A stretch of 64,000 nt of DNA, taken from the NCBI GenBank assembly GCA_947044365.1, contig OX345636.1, positions 23,283,466 through 23,347,465 on the forward strand. The letters run 5' to 3'. Shown in pieces: positions 41,901-53,900 of the stretch. The notes below the pieces were generated by a model. The model did no database searches. It worked only from the letters and a program-made list of their open reading frames with translations, and was not told the DNA's origin. How positions within the stretch are numbered: the first letter of the stretch is position 1; each line of letters starts with the position of its first letter. The translations under genes and the position numbers were made by a program. Source of the DNA: Petrosia ficiformis. Taxonomy: Eukaryota > Porifera > Demospongiae > Haplosclerida > Petrosiidae.

Positions 41901-44900
41901 TTTATCCTGCCTATTCTACAGCTATATTGACTATTATATTTAATTTGCTAGGAGACAAGAATGAGATGAGAGCATTACAAGAAAATTTCTAGCAGGAGAA
42001 TTATCTTTTGGCAATGGCATAGCTGAGCAGAAAGAAGAAAAAGTGGATCCATCTAGGAAGAGAAAGGCTGACTGTTGTACTAAGAAAGCTAAAAGGACAA
42101 AGGTGGAAACTAGTGTGAAGCCAAAGGAAATGTAAAGAAAAGGTGAGTACAACTGAATATTTTGATGTATTGAGGATGAATTGATTGTAGCTAAAGGATC
42201 GATCATTACTATTATGCCACATGTGAGGAATGATGAAATACAGTCAAGAGAGAACACTGAGCAGAATGTAATAGATATTGGAAAGGAGAAGAGCTTATCA
42301 GAGGAGGATATGCAGTTAGTGATCATTGACATTGATCAACATGTAAATAATAATAAGTTTCATTACAGGCTCTGGCAAGATACATGTACATATGTTATCT
42401 GAAAAAAAGAAAGAAAGAAAGAAAGAAAGAAAGACAGACACCTGAGACAATGGAAAAATGAAAAATGAGGGTTGCCTCAGGTGGGATTCCAATGTACATT
42501 TGTTTTACATGTACATATAATAATTATTATCAATTAATGTTGCACTATAACTAAAGCCTCATTTAGTAAGGCATTTTAATTTTTGTTAACTAAACTATAA
42601 GTAAATTACAAATCCATGCTAGAAATGCCTAAGATTACTTTGTTGATTGAACCCTAACCTAAATCACATAAGGATATTCATAAGCGTTTTGAACAACTCT
42701 CTGTACTATGAGCATATACACAAACGGAACACAAACTTTTTGACACATACTTTACTTCAGACCAGCTATTCAGTACCACCACAGAGTAATTTTGTGGCTG
42801 GGTTTCACAACCATGGGTGGTTGTAATTAAGCTGTTTTGGTCATACCTTACATGTAGATCTTGCTACAGGTAAATGTTTAGCTACAGGTCAAGTACAAAG
42901 AGAATTAGGTCACTGTAAGTCATTGGTGGCAGCATTTAGCTGCAGCTGGAAGAAACAATGAGATCTCCAACCCAAGCGCGTCCAGCATGGTTTTAAGGAG
43001 CAAAAACTAATTGGTGCTGTTGAGACTCAGTAAGGCTCCACATGGCTGTAGGAGCAACAACAAGCTCTGTTTGCTGAACTAGCTGAACACTGAGATAGCT
43101 GGCGGCACCTGATGCAAACCACTGCAAAAGTGTTTTTATTTTAAGTGTCCACTCTTAAAGTTTCTTGTAAGCTTAAAGAATATAATTATAGCATCTGGAA
43201 CAACTATTTTCTTCATAATCTACAGCAATTTTTTTTCTGCTGGTTTGTAGACCTCGAGCATGTGTTTTATTACATGCCATACCCATTAATTGACTAAGCC
43301 TTCTTGAATGACACTTCCTTTTAACTACATATACAACGCATACTTGCTCATGTGACACATGAATAAAATTATATATATACACCATGTATACATGTATATA
43401 TACATGTACACATTAAACCCTGCAGAAAGCAGTTATAGGGATGGACCTGTAACCATAAAAAATTATGATATTGTATTGCATCATGTTAGTACATGTGTAT
43501 GTGCAGTGGCTATAATGACACATGATCTCATCTAGATCTGACAAGACACAATCCTTAATTATTATGAAATTTCAGTTACATACATGTACATTATTATAGT
43601 GACCATCTAAAAACTAACCAGTGACATCTTGGCTGCTACTGGACTACTATCTTTAAGCATTTGATACATGAAGTTCTGAAGCATCTACATGTGGATTATA
43701 ATACAAACAAAATAACTATACATTTACTGATGTCTTATAAATCTAGGCCAATGGCAGGGTTTAATACAGGATTTGAAGTTAGTTTGGGTGGTGCAATCAG
43801 TGTTCATAAAAGAACTATCTCATGCTCATTCCAGTATCATTGCAGCTGACCCTTTCTAATTCTGAATAGGTAATACAGTACAGTATAGGAAAGTAGTACT
43901 CATGTAATTCAGTAATGTTATCACAGCTCACTAATTGCTACATGTACATGTAGTACAGTGAAGCATATTATGTATGAAATATATGGTTGCACGTATAATG
44001 CTAGCCCTTATAATTAATTTCATTTCCTTGCAAGTGCTCATTAACAGTGAGTATTTCTTGGTTAGAAAAGAATAGTACATTATGATGGTATACAGTGATT
44101 ATAACAAACAAAGAATTCTGTGTTTCAGTTTCCCACTGTGCACCGTCATTGATTCAAATGTTGCTGCTACAAAAAGGGATATCATGTTCTAAAGGTCATT
44201 CACATTCACCATGACATCAGTAAAATGTTCATAATTTTAGTTTGGAATGACTAACCATCTTTTCACCTGCACCATCTTTTTTTTATAATAGTGCTTCCCA
44301 TTAGTTTTTGTATACATGTATGTAAAATTTCAATTCATTGCTTCATTATTGAGTTACAATATAATCATACATTGACCTTATGACATTAAACTATACATTA
44401 TATTACATATAAAGCCATGACATCATAATTTTGAGGACATTATAATTTTGAGGACATCATGAATGTGAACAGACTATAGACCAGATATATTTCAAAGGAA
44501 GTACATCTCCACCACTAAGCAACAAGGGTCTGGAAGACCCACAAAAATATTTTTTTAAATGTGGGAGAGTAAATGTGACTAGACACTGAATGAACATCTT
44601 GAAAACAACTGTTCTCATATGTAGAACCTTGCTCAGCTGGACATTCAGAGGCAGTGCTTACTGCTAACATGTTTGAGATGTCCACAAAATCAAAAGGCTA
44701 TAATGGGCTAAGAAAAATGAAGACTTAAATTTGATGACATGGTTTGGATGGATATTCAGCTTGAAACCCAGAGAAGGTCAAAAGAGACAAGAAGCACAAG
44801 TATACAAGCAATTGTACATATTCATGTTAAAAGTGTTGTAACACAGTATAAATGAACTCACTTTGTTAACTTTATTGTTTTTATGCTTTGAATTAATTCT

Positions 44901-47900
44901 CTTTATATCAGAAACAATGTGAGAGTACAATGTCTGAATAAAAAAAACAATTTATGTAAGCATCATACAAACATGTACTATAAATATTATTATTAAATAT
45001 AATTATTTACACATGTACATGTACATGTACATACACTGTACATGTATATACAAATGACCATTTGTGCCCACGCTAATGATTAAATTGAGCAGTCAGATTG
45101 CTTTATATCAGGTGTATAAATCACATATACTTACACATGTATACACCTCCCGGCAAATACTGGGAGGTGTATAGGTATTCTACTTAGTCACCTACAAATT
45201 GGTAAACTAAATGCAAGGAAAGTTTTTACTAATGGCAGAGCATGTTCTAATAAAAATTAATAATGTAATAATGATGAGGATGATGATGATTGCTACTTGT
45301 TGACGTTACTGAAATTAAACTAAATGCTGGAACTGTGATGGTGATGAATATGATTTGACATACATGTACTAATGAATACACGAATACTGATACTGTACTA
45401 TTGCCAACCTCATTATATATATTTTTTATAGTTCTGTTTCGGTTGGTTATAAAATATGTCACTAAATTTAGAAAATTCCTATAATTATAGGAAAGATTCT
45501 GTGACAAGTGGCACTAAATTTCTTCTACATGTATAATACTGGTGGAATACAGAACTATTACTGACACTAAATCTCTCCTATTACATATAGGGAAGATTTA
45601 GTGTCATTAAGTCTTTACTATAATATTAAAGATATTAGTGACAGTCAGTAAATCTCTCCTATAGTACTATAGGGAGTAATTAGTGCTCGGTGCCCTAAAT
45701 CTCCCCTATTGTATAGTAGGGAGTAGATAATGTCCTGAGACACTAAATTGTAGGAAATGATAGGATGTGACAGGATAATGACCTAGTGCAATATTTTGCA
45801 CTAGGTACATGTAGGTGTGACAAAACCAGTTAGGTGTTAAAACAAACTGGTTTAACCAGTTTGGTATGAAACAAAACTGTTTATAAAAAATTAGACTAGC
45901 ACCCTAAGAGCAACACCTCAAATTCAAGTAATCAAGACTTGTTCGCAAGATGGAAATTAATCAAGAAAAACTCTCTCTCTGTGACCCTCATTTAAGTGAT
46001 ATGACAGTAAAGGAAGAAGATATATTTGCAACATTGTATCATGAACTGCATACATATATAAATAATAATTGTAGAATCAATAGAGTGTGAAATTTGTGGT
46101 GATCCAGTCGGCAATGATGGCCACCTACAAAAAGAACATGGCAAAATGTCTGGGGATAATGGCTGGGAGAAGGGGTCTATCTACCAATTATGATCATCTG
46201 TTCTTCCAGGAACCACAATGAGTGTCCAAAATGTCTACAACGGGCATATTCAAATACATCATTTTAGAAACATTGGATGATGTCACATCTAAACCATGGG
46301 CAAGTGTATGTCTACGACAGTCTTAATCCTACCACCATTTCGACAGAACTACATGAACAACTACACTCTCTCTACTTCAAGGAAACGGAAACAACTACCA
46401 ATTAACTGTGGACTATACATGCCATAGCCAATGCCACTGCTATTGTTGTTACCATTCCTAACCAGAAGTAGAAATACAGTATATGTCAATAAAAACTTTA
46501 CGTTTTGTTTTTTTAGTATGACCGTTAGTACAAAACTTATCGTATCGTACTATTAACGTTGTGTTGAAACGGTTTATTTGTGTTTAAACGTTTAATTAAG
46601 GTTACGGTATAGTGAGTGCCACGTATGTGCGTGCGATGCGCGGGTGAGCACTTACAGCTGATTACATATCAAAATGGAAGTGCATGCATGCTATTTCTTT
46701 GGCGTCAGTTTATTCCCTAGTTACCGAAATTCCTGCCATAAACTGTGTGTTATCTAATTATAGTCAGGTGTGGGCAGGGCGGCTCAAAGAGTATTTGCAA
46801 AGACAACGAAAGATTGGCAAGAAATGAAGCTTTTTATTGTCATGGACTGGGTAAAAATGGTGTCTGAAGAGACAAGTGACTTTATATCTCCAGTTCTAGG
46901 ACTCAGAGAGCTAAAATCTCTTCGAGTCACCCTCAAGCAAGTCCAAAAGTAGTCGGAAATGGGGAGGGGACAAGAATAGAAGCAATGTTGGTGGCTAGAT
47001 TTGACGCAGAAGTTGATTATAAGTTTGACGTTTCTCCCTTCGTCCTTAAGGAGGTGGACGCTAGATGTTGGATTTATTCTGTATATAGAATTTTCAACAG
47101 ACGTACATATATTATTGTCAAGGTAAAACTCAGTGTTCCACATCAATTAACATCATCCGAAAGGGACAGCCTCTCACAACTCTTCTTGGAAGCAATCCAG
47201 TAATGAGACAGTATCCCAGAAAATGATGTGCATTCTTACAAATGGGACCGTGTGGCACATAATAGAAACAGAATCCATTATATGCACAATAGGTTTCGAC
47301 TTTTGTCTGTATAAAACCAGTTATTGCGTTGCAAATCGGTGCTATGTGGTGAGAGCCAACGAAATAATACTTCAAGAGTCGAATTAGTTTACTGGCTAAG
47401 TTATGCATGTAATGTACTGTTAATATTAACAAGCAGATTATAATATTAGCAATAATATTAACAACATTGAGTCAAACAACAAATGTCCAGAGAAATATTA
47501 GACATCACTGATCAACAGGTACATGTATATACTTTCTGTCATTGCACTACATTTTCATTCATTTCAGAATACAGAATACAGAATTTCAGAATACATTGCC
47601 GGTGTATTACTGGTAATGCCCCCAGCAGCTGTAAATTATCCAACCATAACCTCTCCAGTAACAATGGTGACCCCTTCAGCTCAAAATTCAGACATTACAC
47701 TAGCAATGACCCTCTATCTATCTACAACTAAAAACCTTTCAGCCTTCATGAAAGATATCAAAGTACATGTATGTAATAAGCAATATTTGTATTATACATA
47801 AGTAAATTTTCATCTCATCCCAAGGATGTTTCAAGTAGGCAGGCGGGCAGCTATTAAAGAAAAACAGGTTGTAATGGAGAAAGAAATGATGCGAAAGCAG

Positions 47901-50900
47901 AGGAAGGAAGTCAAGTTGTGATAATGTTATAAATTACCGTAAATCGGGAATATTTCGTCTCTAAAATATTTCGAATTTTTATTTTTCGTATGTATAAATT
48001 TTCGTACGTGCGTACGTTATTATTTACGAATACCGTTTATTTCCATATACCCGTTAATTTTCGAATTTTTAAATTTCGTACGCATACTGTTATACGAAAA
48101 TTTTTATAGTACGAAATTTTCCCGAATTACGGTATGTAGTTGATAATGTAATTAGTGAAGATAATCTTGTTATTAGGAAAACAAAGAGTCGGTTACCAAA
48201 ATCGAAGTCTACAAAATGGAAAAGCAAAAGGATGTTGTCTGGGAAACAGTAGCAGTGGAGAGAAAGTGTGGATTGTAGACTGTTCTCAAAGCAAAGTTAT
48301 ACAAGCTGAACTGCTGGTATCAACTGATGCAGCAACACTGGGAAGAAACTTCTTGGGTTCTTTTTTTTTTACAGTTGATGAGCTGGCAGCTGGTAATTAC
48401 ACCCCTTCAAAGCATAAGTTACTTAACCAAAATGTCATTAATGGAATCAGAAGTGAATTGGTCCTTAATGTATCGCTAACTGATATTCACATTGTGTATT
48501 CTTTGTTTATTCTTTAGTGCACATCAACTACAAATTCCCAGTTAACAAGACCATTGAAGAAAAAATGTAGAAAGAGATACTTCAAGGCCCAATGAATTCC
48601 AAGTGTAAGAGCAAACATAATAAAGTCAATTAATAATAATTATCTTTTTCGAGTTATTATAATCAAAATAATTTAAAAAGTGTAGTACTTGTTAGGTCTC
48701 TGCACAGTAACCTTCGACAGTTCTTCTGCTGAACAAGATTTATTGCAGATGAAGACCCCCATTGTTCCTGCTGTTCACCAAAGGTTGACTGTCAGAGAGC
48801 TGGTACACACTCAAGAGAGCAACCAGACACCTTCAACCTACACCATGGCCAACAACTGAAGCAGCTCCCATCAGTGAATTCACCACAGAGGGCTAAAAAA
48901 CCTGTGTCTTCCCTACAATATTCGCAACTGGCAGAGCTGATTTATTAGCTGCACAATGCACACTGTCAAAGTCGAAATTTTCTTCAAGCACTTCTTGATG
49001 TCTGAGATTATAGAGTACCTGTTCCACCAATCCAAAAAGATACCATTGGCCTTTGGAAAGAGAATAAAGAGAAACATCCTGCCTTAGCCAAACTTGCTTC
49101 AATTTACCTAGTTATTCCTGCATCCCCTGTCCCAGTGGAAAGCATTGGTGGCAAAATATTCAGGCCAAATAGTTGCTCTTCAACTAAAAATACATTTGAA
49201 AACTTAATGTTTATTAGATGTAATGATCACTGATGGTTATTATACATGTAAACACTTTCAATTTATAATTTATGCTAGTGGATTAGCAGTACTACTGTAA
49301 TTATATTGTAATTTCATGCAGCTGTATATCTAATTGTGACTGTAATTGAATGTCCCATAATTGTAATTGTAATTGACAAGTGGTTACCGCAATGACAATA
49401 ATTGAGACTGTAATTGTAATTGGCCTTTTGTTATTGAACCCAGGCCTAATCAGAGCAGCACAGAAGCTACTTATCAACAGCGTGGTAGACAGGGTCTACT
49501 CAGCTCAAGAAACCTGTCATCTCATTCTACAACTGCCAATGTTCAGAGCATCCAGAGACTTCATTGTTTTCAGCTTGGATGTATATCTCGTGCTGTGGGA
49601 GATCACTTAGCTGAACATCAGCTTGCTACAGTATTATCTATCTTGGACCACAATGTAGCCTATCCAAAGTCACCACATTTCCATGATAATACCTCGCTGC
49701 ACTTCACCCAACATTACACCATGCCTAACAAGCTGCGATCAAACCCAACTCCCAGGAAAAAAGCTGTTATGGTGACTGTACATCCATATTGTCATCCAGA
49801 CACCAACAGTCCATGCATGTGGGACATGTTCTTCGTAGTAATGATCCTGCATTTAAAAAGATTTTTTACTTACTACTGCTAATACAATTGCTACACTATT
49901 GCATATTGTAATTGCATGCAGCTGTTTATGTAATTGTAATTGAATCACATTGTAATTGCAATTGACCAGTGGTTGCCACAATGACAATAATTGAAACTGT
50001 AATTGTAATTGGCCTTTTGTAATTGAACCCAGGCCTGAACAGAGCAGCACAGAAGCTACTTATCAAATTAAATTCACCACACTTTCGTGATATCACCTCG
50101 CTGCACTTCACCCAACATTACACCATGCCTAAGAAGCTAGGATCAAACCCAACTCCCAGGAAAAAAGCTGTTATGGTGACTGTACATCCATATTGTCATC
50201 CAGACACCAACAGTCCATGCATGTGGGACATGTTTTTCGTAGTAATGAAGGATGATCCTGCATTTAAAAAGATTTTTTACTTACTTATGCTAATACAATT
50301 GCTACACTATTGTATTTTTACTACATGTTTATACTGTATATGTTCAGCTAACTTTTAACAGAGATACGTTATAATTTCCTGTATTGAAATTTTAAAAAAC
50401 ATGGGATATGTTCTTCGTTATAATGAAAGATAAACCTGCATTTAAAAAGATTTTTTACTTACTAATGCTAATACAATTGCTACACTATTGCATATTGTAA
50501 TTGCGTGCAACTGTTTATGTAATTGTAATTGTAACTGAATGTCACATAACTGTAATTACAATTGACCATTGTACTATCCATATTGTCATCCAGACACCAA
50601 CAGTCCATGCATGTGGGACATGTTTTTTGTAGTAATGAAGAACGATCCTGCATTTAAAAAGATTTTTTACTTACTAATGCTAATACAATTGCTACACTAT
50701 TGTATTTTTACTACATGTTTATACTGTATATGTTCAGCTAACTTTTAACAGAGATACGTTATAATTTCCTGAATTGAAATTTTTAAAAACATGGGATATG
50801 TTATTCGTTATAATGAAAGATGATCCTGCAATTTAAAAAGGTTATCTACTTACATGTACATGCACTTATTCCAATACACACGCAGTACTATTGCAAATAG

Positions 50901-53900
50901 CAGTACCGTCAACAAAAACTGATGCAGCACGTTGCCTTCTGTCAGCAAGAGAACTCCTGCAAGAAAATAATACATATGCAGCTGCTTATGCCACTTTTCT
51001 TCAATCTGTATCTGTTCCTCCTTCCCTGGAAGATGATATTTACCAACTAGATAAACTGAACCAACAGTCAACCAATGAAGACAATGAGGTACATGTATGC
51101 TTATTATACTATTATAATATACAAGTATATGTGTACTCTTTGCATCATGACACTAGATGATAAAGTATGTGTGCCAGCACCCACTGGTGTGGCAGCTTTC
51201 AATATTGAAAGCCACACATTGTACTCTCTACTGAACCTGCCTACCAAGAGAGAGTTCAAAGACCTGGAAGGAGAGCGCCTCTATCGAGTGCACTAGGGGG
51301 GAATCTCTTTACATTGGGTTAATGGTTGTTGTGTGTCGTGTGAGCATGCGTGACGTGTGCTGTCTTAAGTCACTGCTTAATGAATTATTATAATGATTAA
51401 ACATAAAAACATATGTATCCTACATGATACATATGTTTTACTATTTAATTTCCTTATTAAATAGTGTTATAAATAATTTATTTTTAGTTAAAAATAATTA
51501 TTATTTATAATAAATAGAAGAAGTGATAACTCATTCTGTATTAAGAATGAGGTTTACACTTATTCTATATAAGTGTAATAACAAATAATAATAATTCATT
51601 ATTTGTTATGGAGCGTAAGATAAACCATCTGGTTTCTTTACAAGCAGATATTGCTAAGGCTTCTAAAGTGAAGAATAGATCCAGAATGGATCCTAAAACC
51701 AGTCCTACTTGCTCAATGAGCAAGGCTACTTGGTATGTCTTCACTTCACGTTCTATAACTCACAAGAGGTTATTGAAAAAGTTTAGACGTGAAGATCATG
51801 GTCTTTATCACTGGAAGTTAGTTTTTTATTATTTATAATTTTATATTAATCTTTTTGTAATTAGGATTGTCCCCTGCTGGGGAGAGTGTCAATTCCACTG
51901 GATAGTTAAAGGAAGAGAACATATACATGGCATGTTTTCCTGTGATAAGGATCAGATAATTCCTTTATGGATGTCTCTTAAATTGTCTTTTAAGCCAATA
52001 GACAATTCCGATGATCCTGGGCCACTCCTTTCCTGGCTTGAAAAGCTTGGTAATTGTGATGAACATGAAAGTGGGAGTGATACAGATGACACTGATTAAA
52101 TAAATTTTGAATTGAGATTATCATTTTTTGTAATGGTTATTACTGGTTATTACTGGTTATTAATAGTTATTAACAGTTTATTAAATTAAATTTCTACATC
52201 CTGTACCCCTTCGCCGCCTCTATCATTATCCAGTGTGAAGTAACTCATCATTGATGAGATGTCTATGGTGAGAAGGAAGCTGTTTGGTGAAGTTGACAGC
52301 TGCTTGAGACAAGTACATGTACATGTACATGTATTTCCACACCATCTCCCATAAACAGACCCATCTCCATCATCATCTACCATAAACAGACACATCTCCG
52401 TCATCATCTCCCATACACAGACCCATCTCCATCACCATCTCCAAGAAACAGACCACTTCTTTACCGTCATTTTGCACGCACAGTACGTTTTGTTTTTTTA
52501 GTATGACCGTTAGTACAAAACTTATCGTATCGTACTATTAACGTTGTGTTGAAACGGTTTATTTGTGTTTAAACGTTTAATTAAGGTTACGGTATAGTGA
52601 GTGCCACGTATGTGCGTGCGATGCGCGGGTGAGCACTTACAGCTGATTACATATCAAAATGGAAGTGCATGCATGCTATTTCTTTGGCGTCAGTTTATTC
52701 CCTAGTTACCGAAATTCCTGCCATAAACTGTGTGTTATCTAATTATAGTCAGGTGTGGGCAGGGCGGCTCAAAGAGTATTTGCAAAGACAACGAAAGATT
52801 GGCAAGAAATGAAGCTTTTTATTGTCATGGACTGGGTAAAAATGGTGTCTGAAGAGACAAGTGACTTTATATCTCCAGTTCTAGGACTCAGAGAGCTAAA
52901 ATCTCTTCGAGTCACCCTCAAGCAAGTCCAAAAGTAGTCGGAAATGGGGAGGGGACAAGAATAGAAGCAATGTTGGTGGCTAGATTTGACGCAGAAGTTG
53001 ATTATAAGTTTGACGTTTCTCCCTTCGTCCTTAAGGAGGTGGACGCTAGATGTTGGATTTATTCTGTATATAGAATTTTCAACAGACGTACATATATTAT
53101 TGTCAAGGTAAAACTCAGTGTTCCACATCAATTAACATCATCCGAAAGGGACAGCCTCTCACAACTCTTCTTGGAAGCAATCCAGTAATGAGACAGTATC
53201 CCAGAAAATGATGTGCATTCTTACAAATGGGACCGTGTGGCACATAATAGAAACAGAATCCATTATATGCACAATAGGTTTCGACTTTTGTCTGTATAAA
53301 ACCAGTTATTGCGTTGCAAATCGGTGCTATGTGGTGAGAGCCAACGAAATAATACTTCAAGAGTCGAATTAGTTTACTGGCTAAGTTATGCATGTAATGT
53401 ACTGTTAATATTAACAAGCAGATTATAACATTAGCAATAATATTAACAACATTGAGTCAAACAACAAATGTCCAGAGAAATATTAGACATCACTGATCAA
53501 CAGGTACATGTATATACTTTCTGTCATTGCACTACATTTTCATTCATTTCAGAATACAGAATACAGAATTTCAGAATACATTGCCGGTGTATTACTGGTA
53601 ATGCCCCCAGCAGCTGTAAATTATCCAACCATAACCTCTCCAGTAACAATGGTGACCCCTTCAGCTCAAAATTCAGACATTACACTAGCAATGACCCTCT
53701 ATCTATCTACAACTAAAAACCTTTCAGCCTTCATGAAAGATATCAAAGTACATGTATGTAATAAGCAATATTTGTATTATACATAAGTAAATTTTCATCT
53801 CATCCCAAGGATGTTTCAAGTAGGCAGGCGGGCAGCTATTAAAGAAAAACAGGTTGTAATGGAGAAAGAAATGATGCGAAAGCAGAGGAAGGAAGTCAAG

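Larger units (their letters stand above)
51293..52223 (+). mobile_element. 931-bp insert of unknown type, present in U1 only
   Basis: Alignment with U2 (58741-58747) shows this block replacing 5 bases of the Helitron helicase. Left border ...GAGTGCA|CTAGGGGGGAATC, right border ...CCCCTTCGCCGCCTCTAT|CATTATCC. No terminal inverted repeat and no clean target duplication; GCCTCTATC appears at both borders. It carries a hairpin chain, a TATA-like TATATAAG at 51567-51574, a two-exon ORF and AATAAA at its stop. Confidence 0.8.
46499..52483 (+). repeat. Tandem duplication, first copy (U1, 5985 bp)
   Basis: Begins TACGTTTTGTTTTTTTAGTA and ends ...TTTTGCACGCACAG, immediately followed by the second copy beginning with the same TACGTTTTG. 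Positions map to U2 by +5985 through the hAT C-terminus, with only a few base differences seen by eye. It contains a BEN-like ORF, a hAT C-terminus, Helitron fragments, ~211-bp repeats and an extra 931-bp insert. Confidence 0.93.

Noticed and set aside
49853..50111. Gln/Leu-rich minus-strand ORFs
   Set aside because: Products of the GTAATTGTAATTG repeats of a hAT end.
51406..51608. Hammerhead ribozyme or retrozyme
   Set aside because: No CTGATGA...GAAA core found near the stem-loops.
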